Assembly (NCBI RefSeq): GCF_015461805.1
Contig: NZ_JACVZE010000005.1
Location: 124,001-188,000, forward strand
Length of the DNA: 64,000 nt
From: Pseudomonas pisciculturae
GTDB taxonomy: Bacteria; Pseudomonadota; Gammaproteobacteria; Pseudomonadales; Pseudomonadaceae
Reading direction: 5' to 3'
This document shows positions 39,049 through 48,056 of the stretch, piece by piece; position 1 is the stretch's first letter; the number at the start of each line of letters is the position of its first letter. The translations under genes were made by a program, and so were the position numbers. Below the pieces are notes generated by a model. The model saw nothing but the letters and a program-made list of their open reading frames with translations. It had not been told where the DNA came from and did not search any database.

Positions 39049-40278
39049 CTACAGGTCCGGGGCGATGGGCAGGTCGATGCTGCCGTCGAGGAACTTGGTG
39101 GGGCCATTGGCGTTGGGGTTGATATCGAATTCGAAGATTTCCGTTGGCAGCCACAAGGTCGCGCAGGCGTTGGGGATATCCACTACGCCGCTGATATGCC
39201 CTTGCACCGGCGCCGAGCCGAGCAACGCGTAACCCTGGGCCGGCGAGTAACCGAACTTGGTCAGGTAGTTGATCGCATTCAGGCAGGCCTGGCGGTAGGC
39301 GACGTTGACGTCCAGGTAGTGCTGCTGGCCCTGTTCGTCCACCGAGATACCTTCAAAGATCAGGTAGTTCTTGTAGTTCGGCGTGATCGGGCTTGGCTTG
39401 AACACCGGGTTCTTGATCCCGTACTTGGCCATGCCGCCTTTGATCAGCTCGACCTTCATGTGCACCCAGCCGGCCATTTCAATCGCGCCGCAAAAGGTGA
39501 TTTCGCCGTCGCCCTGGCTGAAGTGCAAGTCGCCCACCGACAGCCCGGCGCCGTTGACGTAGACCGGGAAGAAGATCTTCGAACCCCGGGACAAATCCTT
39601 GATGTCGCAGTTACCGCCATGTTCACGCGGTGGCACGGTGCGCGCGCCGGTCGCCGCCGCATCGTCGCGGGCCTGGCCCTGCATCTTGCCCATATGGGCC
39701 GTGGCGGCCAGCGGTGCGTTGGCCAGCGGGGGCACGCGGGTGGGGTTGGTGTCGATCAGCTCCTGCTCGCGGCGGTTCCAGTCGGCGAGCATTACCGGGT
39801 CGGGCAGGCAGCCGATCAAACCGGGGTGAATCAGGCCAGCGAAGTTAACGCCCGGAATATGCCGGGAGCTTGTGAACATGCCCTTGAAGTCCCAGATGGC
39901 TTTTTGTGCGCTGGGGAAGTGATCGGTAAGAAAGCCACCGCCGTTCTGACGTGAGAAGAAACCGTTGAACCCCCACTGGGAATCGGCCTTCGCGCCGATA
40001 TCCAGCAGGTCTACCACCAACAAGTCACCCGGCTCTGCACCGTGCACGCCAACGGGGCCAGACAGGTAGTGCACGGTGGACAGGTCCACATCACGCACGT
40101 CGCTGGCGTCGTCGTTATTCTTGATCGCGCCGGCGGTCCAGTCGTAGGTTTCGAGGATGAAGTCATCACCCGGCTTGACCCAGCAGGCCATCGGGATATC
40201 CGGGTGCCAGCGGTTGTGGATTTGTTCGTTTTCGGTGACAGGCTGGTTGAGGTCGACTTTGATCAGCGTTTCGGTCAT
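39049..40278 (-). CDS. fmdA: Formamidase (acetamidase/formamidase family)
   Basis: The protein has 409 residues, the normal family length, and starts at an ATG with CAGGAG 8 nt upstream. It matches the FmdA/AmdA family along its length: HNRWHPDIPMACWVKPGD near the start, GPVGVHGAEPGDLLVVDLLD, a PREHGGNCDIKDL segment and GDLHFSQGDGEITFCGAIE. The enzyme hydrolyses formamide to formate and ammonia in the cytoplasm. fmdB follows it. The probable transporter for its substrates (urtABCDE) lies 5 kb away on the same strand beyond the GntR-lyase cassette. Confidence 0.93.
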   Translation of the reverse strand: MTETLIKVDLNQPVTENEQIHNRWHPDIPMACWVKPGDDFILETYDWTAGAIKNNDDASDVRDVDLSTVHYLSGPVGVHGAEPGDLLVVDLLDIGAKADSQWGFNGFFSRQNGGGFLTDHFPSAQKAIWDFKGMFTSSRHIPGVNFAGLIHPGLIGCLPDPVMLADWNRREQELIDTNPTRVPPLANAPLAATAHMGKMQGQARDDAAATGARTVPPREHGGNCDIKDLSRGSKIFFPVYVNGAGLSVGDLHFSQGDGEITFCGAIEMAGWVHMKVELIKGGMAKYGIKNPVFKPSPITPNYKNYLIFEGISVDEQGQQHYLDVNVAYRQACLNAINYLTKFGYSPAQGYALLGSAPVQGHISGVVDIPNACATLWLPTEIFEFDINPNANGPTKFLDGSIDLPIAPDL

Positions 40279-40366
40279 GGGCTGGCTCCTGGACGGATGA
40301 CGATTGCGTGCGATCCAGTCTCGGGGAGCCAGGTAAAACGGGGAATACGTTGGATGACGTATGGGG

Positions 40367-41107
40367 TCAGAGCTTGTCGCGTTTCATCTGCATGGTCAGG
40401 GTGAAACGGTCGGCGGGGTACACCGATTCCGCGACGGCAATCAGCACGCCATGTTCATCGCGATACTGGCGGATGATCGCCAAGCCCAGCGCGCCGTTTT
40501 GCGCCTTGAGGCTGGCGGCCAACTCGGCGGATAGCTGCACCGGGCGCACCTGTTGGTCCACCACGTCGATGTGCCGCGAGTAGGCTTTGCCGATCAGGGC
40601 GGCAATCAGTTCATCCGGGTGTTTGCGGGCCTCGGGGATCACGTCGACAAAGGCTTGCTCGGCGTAGACATCGGTCCAGCACAATGGCGCGTTACCGTCG
40701 CCGGCATCCACCTTGATGCTCGACACGCAGAAATAATGCCCGCCCGGCTCCAGGCCCAGGCGGCGGGCCAAGGCGATGTCGGCGACAAATTCGCGTACGT
40801 CCTGGATGTCGCGGATGTGGGTTTCGGCCACCTGCACCAGGTCGGCCACCGAGGCCATCGCCTGGGAATAGCCGCCCTTGGGCATTGAGGCCTCGACCCG
40901 CGTGCCCACGCGCTTGCGCCGCGAGACCATGCCTTGGCCCTGCAACTGGTCGATGGCGGCACGTACGGTGTGCCGGCTCACCGCATACAGCGAACATAGC
41001 TCGAATTCCGTCGGCAACAGCGACCCCACCGGGTAATGGCCGCTGCCGATGTGCTCGATCAAGTCCTTGGCAACCGCCGCATAACGCCTCTGGCTCACGC
41101 TTTCCAT
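40367..41107 (-). CDS. GntR-family (HutC/UTRA) regulator
   Basis: The protein has 246 residues. The N-terminal winged helix is of GntR type (YPVGSLLPTEFELCSLYAVS, then RHTVRAAIDQLQGQGMVSRR). The C-terminal part is a UTRA effector domain, which in HutC-type proteins binds a small metabolite. It is divergent from the lyase-carrier-fumarase operon with a 104-bp spacer holding two overlapping palindromes, so it most likely represses that operon until the pathway substrate or an intermediate appears. The ligand is unknown. Confidence 0.88.
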   Translation of the reverse strand: MESVSQRRYAAVAKDLIEHIGSGHYPVGSLLPTEFELCSLYAVSRHTVRAAIDQLQGQGMVSRRKRVGTRVEASMPKGGYSQAMASVADLVQVAETHIRDIQDVREFVADIALARRLGLEPGGHYFCVSSIKVDAGDGNAPLCWTDVYAEQAFVDVIPEARKHPDELIAALIGKAYSRHIDVVDQQVRPVQLSAELAASLKAQNGALGLAIIRQYRDEHGVLIAVAESVYPADRFTLTMQMKRDKL

Positions 41108-41157
41108 TTTTACCCTCGTCGTCGAGTTGACAGTGTATCAGCACAAGCGTAATCATA

Positions 41158-41180
41158 ATGTACGGACATATTAAATATGT
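41158..41180. promoter_or_regulatory. Candidate GntR operator between regulator and lyase genes
   Basis: ATGT-ACGG-ACAT (41158-41169) overlaps ACATAT-TAA-ATATGT (41166-41180). Both are perfect inverted repeats sharing an ACAT half. They lie 31-54 bp before the lyase ATG, in the only spacer between the divergent genes. Confidence 0.55.
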
Positions 41181-41211
41181 ATGGTTTAAAAATAACAATT
41201 AGGATTTTCCC

Positions 41212-42567
41212 ATGTCGAGTACCGTTTTTGATTCCGCCCTGTTCCGCGACATGTTCGGCACCGCCGAAATGCGCGGTGTGTTTTCCGATAAAGCGCTGAT
41301 TGAGCGCTATATCGAAGTGGAAGTGGCCCTGGCCCGCGCCGAAGCGCGTTGCGGTGTGATCCCTGCTGAAGCCGCCGAGCAAATCGCTGCGCTGTCGCAG
41401 TACGAAGCCCTGGACCTGGCCCTGATGCAGCACGAGACCGAGATCGTCGGTTACCCGATCCTGCCGCTGGTGGAGCAACTGTCGAAGATCTGTGGCGAAG
41501 CCGGCCGCTACGTGCACTGGGGCGCCACCACGCAAGACATCATGGACACCGCCGTCGTGCTGCAAGTGCGCGCCGCCCTGGCCATCGTCGAGCGCGATAT
41601 CCAGACCGTTCGCGGCCTGCTCGCCGGCCTCGCCCAGCGTTATCGCGACACCCCGATGGCCGGCCGCACTCACTTGCAGCACGCGCTGCCAATCACCTTC
41701 GGCTACAAGTGCGCGGTATGGCTGAGCATGTTCGATCGCCACGCCGAGCGCCTGGTGGAGCTGCGCCCGCGGGTCGAGATCGGCCAGTTCGCCGGTGCTG
41801 CCGGCACCCTCGCCTCCCTCGGTGACAAAGGTCTTGAAGTACAAGAAGCGCTGATGGCCGAATTGGGCCTGGGCGTACCGCAAGCCACCTGGCACGTGGC
41901 CCGCGATGGCCTGGCCGAGACCCTGAACTTCCTCGGCCTGGTCACAGGCTCCTTGGGCAAGATCGCCCTGGACATCATGATGATGATGACCAGCGAACTG
42001 GGCGAAGTGTACGAACCCTTCGTCAAGGGCCGTGGCGCCAGCAGCACCATGCCGCAAAAGCGCAACCCGATTTCCTGCGAGCTGATGTACGCCGCCGCCA
42101 AGGGCGTGCGCCAACACGCCGGGTTGATGCTGGACGCGATGATCCAGGATTTCGAACGCTCCACCGGCCCTTGGCAAGCAGAGTGGATTGCGATTCCGGA
42201 GGCCTTCGCCCTGAGCGCTGCGTCTCTGGGCCAGGCGACCTTTATGCTCGCAGGCCTTGAAGTACGCCCCGAACGCATGCGCAAGAACCTCGACATGACC
42301 CAGGGCCTGATCGTCGCCGAAGCCGTGATGATGGGCCTCGCCCCGGCGCTCGGTCGCCAGGTCGCCCACGATGTGGTGTACGCCGCCTGCCGCATGGCCA
42401 ACGACCAGGGCACCAGCTTGCTCGACGCCCTGCTCGCCCAGGGTGAAGCCACCGCGCAACTCGATGTGGCCGAGCTGCAACGCCTGACTGACCCGACCAA
42501 CTATTTGGGGCTGGCGCCGCAGATGGTGGATATCGCGTTGGCGCGCCAAGGTGCCGTGAAACGCTGA
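41212..42567 (+). CDS. PcaB-like lyase of the fumarase/aspartase superfamily
   Basis: The protein has 451 residues. The superfamily signature is present as GASSTMPQKRNP (about 275-286), with HWGATTQDIMDT near 103 and GRTHLQHALPITFG near 149. The MPQKRNP form and the TTQDIMDT motif place it with 3-carboxy-muconate cycloisomerase (PcaB) and adenylosuccinate-lyase-like enzymes, not with fumarase. Such enzymes mostly eliminate fumarate from a succinyl adduct, or carry out the reverse-type cycloisomerisation. No other pca genes are nearby, so a protocatechuate role is unlikely. With a dicarboxylate carrier and a fumarase-like gene downstream, release of fumarate from an imported amino-dicarboxylate or similar compound is the best guess. 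Purine synthesis is unlikely in this context. Confidence 0.8.
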   Translation: MSSTVFDSALFRDMFGTAEMRGVFSDKALIERYIEVEVALARAEARCGVIPAEAAEQIAALSQYEALDLALMQHETEIVGYPILPLVEQLSKICGEAGRYVHWGATTQDIMDTAVVLQVRAALAIVERDIQTVRGLLAGLAQRYRDTPMAGRTHLQHALPITFGYKCAVWLSMFDRHAERLVELRPRVEIGQFAGAAGTLASLGDKGLEVQEALMAELGLGVPQATWHVARDGLAETLNFLGLVTGSLGKIALDIMMMMTSELGEVYEPFVKGRGASSTMPQKRNPISCELMYAAAKGVRQHAGLMLDAMIQDFERSTGPWQAEWIAIPEAFALSAASLGQATFMLAGLEVRPERMRKNLDMTQGLIVAEAVMMGLAPALGRQVAHDVVYAACRMANDQGTSLLDALLAQGEATAQLDVAELQRLTDPTNYLGLAPQMVDIALARQGAVKR

Positions 42568-42590
42568 TCCCAAACCCAATGGAGATCCAA

Positions 42591-42678
42591 TGTGGGAGGG
42601 GGCTTGCCCCCGATGGCGGTGTATCAGTCAATACATCTGTTACTGAACCACCGCTATCGGGGGCAAGCCCCCTCCCAC
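42591..42678. repeat. Paired REP element (REPIN) between lyase and carrier genes
   Basis: Two inverted REP copies with core GGGGGCTTGCCCCC / GGGGGCAAGCCCCC flank a short spacer, each bordered by TGTGGGAGG or CCTCCCACA. The element fills most of the gap inside the presumed operon. Confidence 0.9.
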
Positions 42679-42739
42679 AGGGGATCTCCAACATTTTCAG
42701 AAGTGTCATCCGAATCATAAAAACAATGAGATCACAGAC

Positions 42740-44044
42740 ATGTCATCCACTCCCGCCAAAAAACCGCTCTACAAAGACCTGACCTTCCAGGTCGTCGCCG
42801 CCATGTTCCTAGGCATTGCCTTCGGCTTTCTCGCCCCCGAGCTGGCCGCCAGTTTCAAGATTCTCGGCGATATCTTCCTCAAGCTGATCAAGACCGCCGT
42901 CGCGCCACTGGTGTTTTTCACCGTGGTTCACGGCATTGCCTCGGCCGGTGATATCAAGCGCGTTGGCAAAGTCGGCCTGCGGGCGCTGATCTACTTCGAA
43001 GTGGTGTCCACCATTGCCCTGGCCATCGGCCTGTTGTGGGGCAACCTGCTACAGATCGGTTCTGGCATGCACGACGCCCACCCGAGCAGCGCCGCCGCTG
43101 CCGCCGCAAGTGCCGCCGTCGCCAAAGGCCATGCACCCGCGTCGACCATGGACTTTATCTACGGCATCTTCCCCGACAATTTCGTCGGTGCCTTTGCTGG
43201 CGGTCAACTGCTGCAAGTGCTGGTGATCTCCGTATTGTTCGGCTTCGCTCTGCTGGCACTGAAACCCGAGCGCCGTGAAGTGATCGAAGACGGCCTGAAC
43301 CGTATCTCCGAATGTTTCTTCGAATTCATCAACCTGATCATGAAGTTCGCGCCCCTGGGTGCCTTCGGTTCGGTGGCCTACGCGGTGGGCAGCAACGGCA
43401 CGGCGGTGCTGATGTCCCTGGCCAACCTGGTGTTGATGTTCTACGTCGGCATCGCATTTTTTATCTTTGTGGTGCTGGGCGCGGTGTGCCGCTTGAGCGG
43501 TTTTAGCCTGTGGCGCTTCCTCGTCTACATCAAGGATGAAATCTTCATCGTGCTCGGCACCGCTTCATCGGAAAGCGCCCTGCCGCGCCTGCTGCAAAAA
43601 CTTGAGAAGTTCGGTTGCTCCAAACAGAGCGTCGGCCTGGTGCTGCCCACCGGTTACGCGTTTAACCTCGATGGCACCTCGATCTACATGTCGATGTGCG
43701 TGCTGTTTATCGCCAATGCTTACGGCGTGCCGCTGAGCTGGGAGCAACAGTTGGGCATCATCGCAATCATGCTGGTGACCTCCAAGGGCGCAGCCGCCGT
43801 ATCGGGTGGCAGCTTCGTGGTGTTTGCCGCCACCGTCACCGCTATCGGCGTGCTGCCGGCCGAAGGCTTGGCGCTGCTGTTTGGCGTGTACCGCTTTATG
43901 TCGATGGCGATTGCAACCTGCAACACCATCGGCAACAGCGTGGCGACCGTAGTGGTGTCGAAGTGGTCCGGGGAATTCTCCGAGCAAACCGCCCAGGTCG
44001 AATATCAACGTGTGCTCGGCCGCCCCGCCGGCGCTGCGCTGTAA
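42740..44044 (+). CDS. DctA/GltP-type dicarboxylate:cation symporter
   Basis: The protein has 434 residues with 8 or more hydrophobic segments. The dicarboxylate/amino acid:cation symporter family is shown by FLKLIKTAVAPLVFFTVVHG, the serine-rich hairpin TASSESALPRLLQKLE and YAFNLDGTSIYM near the substrate site. These inner-membrane carriers import C4-dicarboxylates, glutamate or aspartate with protons or sodium. Compared with DctA it carries an alanine-rich stretch (AAAAAASAAVA) near residue 119. It lies between the lyase and the fumarase-like gene, 11 nt before the latter, and so probably brings in the substrate of the lyase. Confidence 0.88.
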   Translation: MSSTPAKKPLYKDLTFQVVAAMFLGIAFGFLAPELAASFKILGDIFLKLIKTAVAPLVFFTVVHGIASAGDIKRVGKVGLRALIYFEVVSTIALAIGLLWGNLLQIGSGMHDAHPSSAAAAAASAAVAKGHAPASTMDFIYGIFPDNFVGAFAGGQLLQVLVISVLFGFALLALKPERREVIEDGLNRISECFFEFINLIMKFAPLGAFGSVAYAVGSNGTAVLMSLANLVLMFYVGIAFFIFVVLGAVCRLSGFSLWRFLVYIKDEIFIVLGTASSESALPRLLQKLEKFGCSKQSVGLVLPTGYAFNLDGTSIYMSMCVLFIANAYGVPLSWEQQLGIIAIMLVTSKGAAAVSGGSFVVFAATVTAIGVLPAEGLALLFGVYRFMSMAIATCNTIGNSVATVVVSKWSGEFSEQTAQVEYQRVLGRPAGAAL

Positions 44045-44055
44045 CGGAGCTGTTG

Positions 44056-45462
44056 ATGACCACTCTGCGAATCGAACACGACGCGTTCGGCCCGGTGTCG
44101 ATACCGGCCGAGCGCTACTGGGGCGCACAGACCCAGCGGGCACTGGAGGTGTTCGGCAGCAAGCAGCCATTCGGGCCAAGCCTGATCCGCGCTTTCGGCC
44201 AACAGAAACGTGCCTGTGCCCGCGCCAATGCAAGGCTTGGCGTACTGGCGCCGACACTGGCGCAGGCGATCGATGAGGCGGCCGAAGAACTGGCCAACGG
44301 CGCCTTTGACGCGCATTTCCCACTGTCTATCTGGCAGACCGGCTCTGGCACCCAGACCAACATGAACGCCAACGAGGTGATTGCCAACCGCGCCAACCTC
44401 GCGTTGGGCGCAGAACTAGGCAGCAAGTCACCGGTGCATCCCAACGACCACGTGAACTGCTCGCAGTCGTCCAACGACAGCTTCCCCACGGTGATGCACC
44501 TGACCACCGTGATGGAACTGCGCGGGCGCCTGCTACCGGCCCTGGGTCACTTGCGCAACGGGCTGCAAGCCAAGGCCGACGCCTGGCAGGACGTGCTGAA
44601 AATCGGCCGCACTCACCTGATGGATGCGGTGCCGATGAGCCAGGGCCAGGCCTTTGGCGCCTTTGCCCAACAGATCCAGCATGGCATTGCGCGCATTGAA
44701 GCGTGCATGCCGCGCCTGCGCCTGTTGCCCCAGGGCGGCACGGCGGTGGGCACAGGGCTGAATACGCCGCAGGGTTTTGATGGGGCGTTCTGTGAAGAAA
44801 TCAGCCTGCTCACCGGCGAGGCATTCGAAACCAACCCCTGCAAGTTCGAAGGCATGGGCACCCACGATGCCCTGGTGGAAGCTTCCGGTGCGCTGAATGT
44901 GCTGGCGGTGTCGCTGACCAAGATTGCCAACGATATCCGCCTGCTGGGCTCCGGCCCCCGTTGTGGCTTGGGGGAATTGACTGTACCGGATGACGGCCTG
45001 ACCTCCTCGATCATGCCCGGCAAACGCAACCCGACCATCGCCGAAGTGCTGGTGCAGGCGGCGATGCAGGTGATGGGCAACCACACCACCATCACCCTGG
45101 CGGGCGCGTCCAGCACGTTCGAATTGAACGTGGCCAAGCCGGTGCTGATCCACAACCTGCTGCAATCGATAGAAGTACTCACCGACTGCATCAGCCTGTT
45201 CACCCACAAGCTGCTGCACGGCCTGGAAGTGAACCGCCCGCAACTGGCGCGCAATGTGGAGCACTCGCTGTTGATGGCCACGGCGCTCAACCCGCTGCTG
45301 GGCTATGACCGCGTGGCGCAGATAACCCGCAAAGCGGCAGATGAGGGGCTATCGCCCAAGGAAGCGGCGGTGCAATTGGGCTTCATCACGGGCGAGGCAT
45401 ACGCGCAACACGTACGCCCCGACGCAATGATCCGCCCCACTACACCGACAGATACCGACTGA
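44056..45462 (+). CDS. Class II fumarase-like enzyme
   Basis: The protein has 468 residues from ATG at 44056, with ACGGAGC upstream. Fumarase/aspartase marks are clear: QTGSGTQTNMNANEVI, HPNDHVNCSQSSNDSFPT and GRTHLMDAVPMSQGQ. The flexible SS-loop reads TSSIMPGKRNP where class II fumarases and aspartases usually have GSSIMPGKVNP, so two signature positions differ. It most likely converts fumarate to malate for the pathway fed by the upstream lyase, but an altered substrate (for example a substituted fumarate) is possible. It is the last gene of the operon and its 3' end overlaps convergent urtE by 23 bp. Confidence 0.82.
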   Translation: MTTLRIEHDAFGPVSIPAERYWGAQTQRALEVFGSKQPFGPSLIRAFGQQKRACARANARLGVLAPTLAQAIDEAAEELANGAFDAHFPLSIWQTGSGTQTNMNANEVIANRANLALGAELGSKSPVHPNDHVNCSQSSNDSFPTVMHLTTVMELRGRLLPALGHLRNGLQAKADAWQDVLKIGRTHLMDAVPMSQGQAFGAFAQQIQHGIARIEACMPRLRLLPQGGTAVGTGLNTPQGFDGAFCEEISLLTGEAFETNPCKFEGMGTHDALVEASGALNVLAVSLTKIANDIRLLGSGPRCGLGELTVPDDGLTSSIMPGKRNPTIAEVLVQAAMQVMGNHTTITLAGASSTFELNVAKPVLIHNLLQSIEVLTDCISLFTHKLLHGLEVNRPQLARNVEHSLLMATALNPLLGYDRVAQITRKAADEGLSPKEAAVQLGFITGEAYAQHVRPDAMIRPTTPTDTD

Positions 45463-46129
45463 TCGTCGCCTCATCCACCCGGTCACGGGTCTCTTCGATC
45501 ACGAAGCGGCCCTTTTCGATCACCAGGAACCGGTCGGCGATTTCCAGGGTGAAAGACAACACCTGCTCCGACACCACGATGGTCAAGTCCCGCAGGTTGC
45601 GGATCTCTTTGAGCGTGCGGGCTATGTCCTTGATGATCGATGGCTGGATGCCTTCGGTGGGTTCATCCAACAGCAGTACCTTGGGGTTGGTCGCCAATGC
45701 GCGGGCGATCGCCAACTGCTGTTGCTGGCCGCCCGACAGGTTGCCGCCCTTGCGCGACTGCATGTCGTAGAGCACCGGAAACAGCGCGTATAAATCCTCC
45801 GGCACCTTGCCCCGTGCCGACGCTGGCAAGCCGGTCTGGATGTTTTCCAGCACGCTCATGCTGGGGAAAATCATGCGGCCCTGGGGCACATAGGCGATAC
45901 CGCGTTCCACCCGCTCGTGGGTCTCCAGCGCCGACACATCGTGGCCGTCCACACTCACCTGGCCCTTCCACTGCGGCAGGATGCCCATCAGGCTCTTGAA
46001 CAAGGTGGTCTTGCCCATGCCATTGCGGCCCATCACCGCGACAATCTCGCGCTTGGCCACGTTCAGGTCCAGGTCGTGGAGGATCTGGCTCTGCCCGTAG
46101 CCGCAGGACAACTGGTCGATCTTGAACAT
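45440..46129 (-). CDS. urtE: UrtE, ATPase of urea/amide ABC transporter
   Basis: The protein has 229 residues, a LivF-like ATPase. Walker A GRNGMGKTT, signature LSGGQQQQLAIAR and Walker B VLLLDEPTEGIQ are intact. With UrtD it drives the two-permease HAAT-family transporter. It starts 10 nt after the urtD stop and is the last urt gene; its end overlaps the fumarase-like gene on the other strand. Because fmdA is the nearest same-strand amidohydrolase, the cargo is probably urea or a short amide such as formamide. Confidence 0.9.
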   Translation of the reverse strand: MFKIDQLSCGYGQSQILHDLDLNVAKREIVAVMGRNGMGKTTLFKSLMGILPQWKGQVSVDGHDVSALETHERVERGIAYVPQGRMIFPSMSVLENIQTGLPASARGKVPEDLYALFPVLYDMQSRKGGNLSGGQQQQLAIARALATNPKVLLLDEPTEGIQPSIIKDIARTLKEIRNLRDLTIVVSEQVLSFTLEIADRFLVIEKGRFVIEETRDRVDEATISRYLSV

Positions 46130-46139
46130 GCCTGCTTCC

Positions 46140-46898
46140 TCAGTGACCCAAATACACTTCGATGACTTTAGGGTTGCTTTGCACCGACTCCATGCTGCCC
46201 TCGGCCAGCACCTTGCCCTGGTGCAACACCGTGACTTTGTGCGCGATGCTTTTGACGAACTCCATGTCGTGCTCGATCACCAGCACCGAACGGCCCTGGC
46301 TGATGCGGTTGAGCAACTCGGCGGTTTGCGCACGCTCGTTGACGCTCATGCCAGCCACCGGTTCGTCGAGCATCAATAACTCGGGGTCTTGCATCAGCAG
46401 CATGCCAATTTCCAGCCATTGCTTTTGCCCGTGGGACAGCAGGTCGGCTTGCTGTTGCAGCAGATCGCCAAGGAAAATCTCCCGTGCCACCTCTTCTACT
46501 CGCGCAATCACCTGGGCATTTCGCTTGAAAAACAGCGCGCCCCACACCTTGCGGCCCGCCGGATAAGACATCTCGAGGTTTTCAAACACGCTGAGGTTTT
46601 CGTAGATCGAGGGGTTCTGGAATTTACGCCCCACACCGGCCCGCACAATGTTGTACTCGCGCATCTTGGTCAGCTCCTGCCCATCGAACTGGATGCTGCC
46701 GCTGGTAGCGCGGGTCTTGCCGCAGATCAGGTCGAGCACGGTGGTCTTGCCGGCACCGTTGGGGCCGATCACTACGCGCACTTCATTGCGGTCGATATAC
46801 AGGTTGAGGTTGTCGACCGCCTTGAAGCCGTCAAACGACACGGTGAGGCCTTCGATGGCCAGCACCGGTTTTTTCATTTCAAAGCCGACGGCGGTCAT
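46140..46898 (-). CDS. urtD: UrtD, ATPase of urea/amide ABC transporter
   Basis: The protein has 252 residues from the ATG that overlaps the urtC stop by 4 nt (ATGA). It is a LivG-like ATPase with Walker A GPNGAGKTT and Walker B LLMLDEPVAGM. The signature reads LSHGQKQWLEIG, the LSHG form typical of UrtD rather than LSGG. It pairs with UrtE on the cytoplasmic face. Translational coupling to urtC is evident. Confidence 0.9.
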   Translation of the reverse strand: MTAVGFEMKKPVLAIEGLTVSFDGFKAVDNLNLYIDRNEVRVVIGPNGAGKTTVLDLICGKTRATSGSIQFDGQELTKMREYNIVRAGVGRKFQNPSIYENLSVFENLEMSYPAGRKVWGALFFKRNAQVIARVEEVAREIFLGDLLQQQADLLSHGQKQWLEIGMLLMQDPELLMLDEPVAGMSVNERAQTAELLNRISQGRSVLVIEHDMEFVKSIAHKVTVLHQGKVLAEGSMESVQSNPKVIEVYLGH

Positions 46899-48046
46899 GG
46901 TTGGGTCTCCAGGATTTTGCTTTTGGCCTTGGCCTTGACCGGGGTTTTCACCACGGGTTTGCGTCGCAGCAGTTTCGCCAGGGCCTGGCGACCGTGGCTG
47001 TCCCACAAACCGGCCAAGCCATTGGGGAAGTACATGACCACGGCAATAAACAGCCCGCCCATCAGGTACAGCCACAGCTCGGGGAAAGACTCGGAAAAGT
47101 AGGTCTTGCCGTAGTTCACCAGCAGAGCGCCATACACCGCGCCCAGCAGCGACATACGCCCGCCCACCGCCGCGAAGATCACCATCTCGATCGACGGCAC
47201 GATGCCGACGAATGAAGGCGACATAAAGCCCACCTGCAAGGCAAACATCGCCCCGCCAATCGCCGAGAATGCAGCCGCCACGCAGAACACGAAAATCTTG
47301 AAACTGGCCACGTCGTAGCCAGAGAACCGCACGCGCTCTTCCTTGTCACGCATGGCCATCAACAGCCGGCCGAGCTTGGATGCGAGGATAAAACGCCCGA
47401 TAAAGATGCAGCCAAACAGCAAGCCGGCACTGATGAAATACAAGATCAGCTTGGCGCTGTCGGTGCGCAGGTCCCAGCCCAACAAGGTCTTGAGGTCGGT
47501 GATGCCGTTAACGCCGCCGGTGAGGCCCTGTTGGCCGACGATCAATACCGTGAGAATCAAGGCAATCGCCTGGGTCACGATGGAGAAATACACATCGCCC
47601 ACGCGCCGTTTGAACAGCGCCATGCCGATGATAAAGGCCAGCAGCACGGGCACCGCAATCACCGCAAACACGGTAAAGCCGAAACTGTGGAACGGCTGCC
47701 ATAGCCACGGCAGTTCGGTGATCTGGTTCCAGTCCATAAAGTCCGGAATGCCCGGTGTGGATTGGATCTTGGTGCTCTCCGGGTCCGAGGCTTCGAGCTT
47801 GAGGAACATCGCCATGCAGTAGCCGCCGACGCCAAAAAATACACCCTGCCCCAGGCTGAGAATGCCGCCATAGCCCCAGCACAGCACCAGGCCCACCGCG
47901 ACGAACGCGTAGGTCAGGTACTTGCCGACCATGTTCAGGCGGAACGCGTCGAGGGTCAGGGGGAATACCACCAGGATCAACACCGCCAGCAACGCAATGC
48001 CGATCAGGTTTTGCTGGCCACCCAGCAGCTTGTCTAAAGCCTTCAT
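46895..48046 (-). CDS. urtC: UrtC, permease of urea/amide ABC transporter
   Basis: The protein has 383 residues, about ten hydrophobic segments and a LivM-like permease core (GYGGILSLGQGVFFGVGGYC, then FAAVGGRMSLLGAVYGALLV). The C-terminus is basic (KLLRRKPVVKTPVKAKAKSK). It starts 10 nt after the urtB stop. Together with UrtB it forms the inner-membrane channel. Confidence 0.91.
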   Translation of the reverse strand: MKALDKLLGGQQNLIGIALLAVLILVVFPLTLDAFRLNMVGKYLTYAFVAVGLVLCWGYGGILSLGQGVFFGVGGYCMAMFLKLEASDPESTKIQSTPGIPDFMDWNQITELPWLWQPFHSFGFTVFAVIAVPVLLAFIIGMALFKRRVGDVYFSIVTQAIALILTVLIVGQQGLTGGVNGITDLKTLLGWDLRTDSAKLILYFISAGLLFGCIFIGRFILASKLGRLLMAMRDKEERVRFSGYDVASFKIFVFCVAAAFSAIGGAMFALQVGFMSPSFVGIVPSIEMVIFAAVGGRMSLLGAVYGALLVNYGKTYFSESFPELWLYLMGGLFIAVVMYFPNGLAGLWDSHGRQALAKLLRRKPVVKTPVKAKAKSKILETQP

Positions 48047-48056
48047 CCGGTCGCCT

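Noticed and set aside
42568..42739. Coding frames across the REP pair
   Set aside because: The translation is repeat-derived (GGGLPP/GASPLP-type peptides that recur at every REP) and not a gene.
43696..44055. A longer N-terminus for the fumarase-like protein
   Set aside because: The frame runs inside the carrier gene; ATG 44056 with ACGGAGC gives a normal fumarase start.
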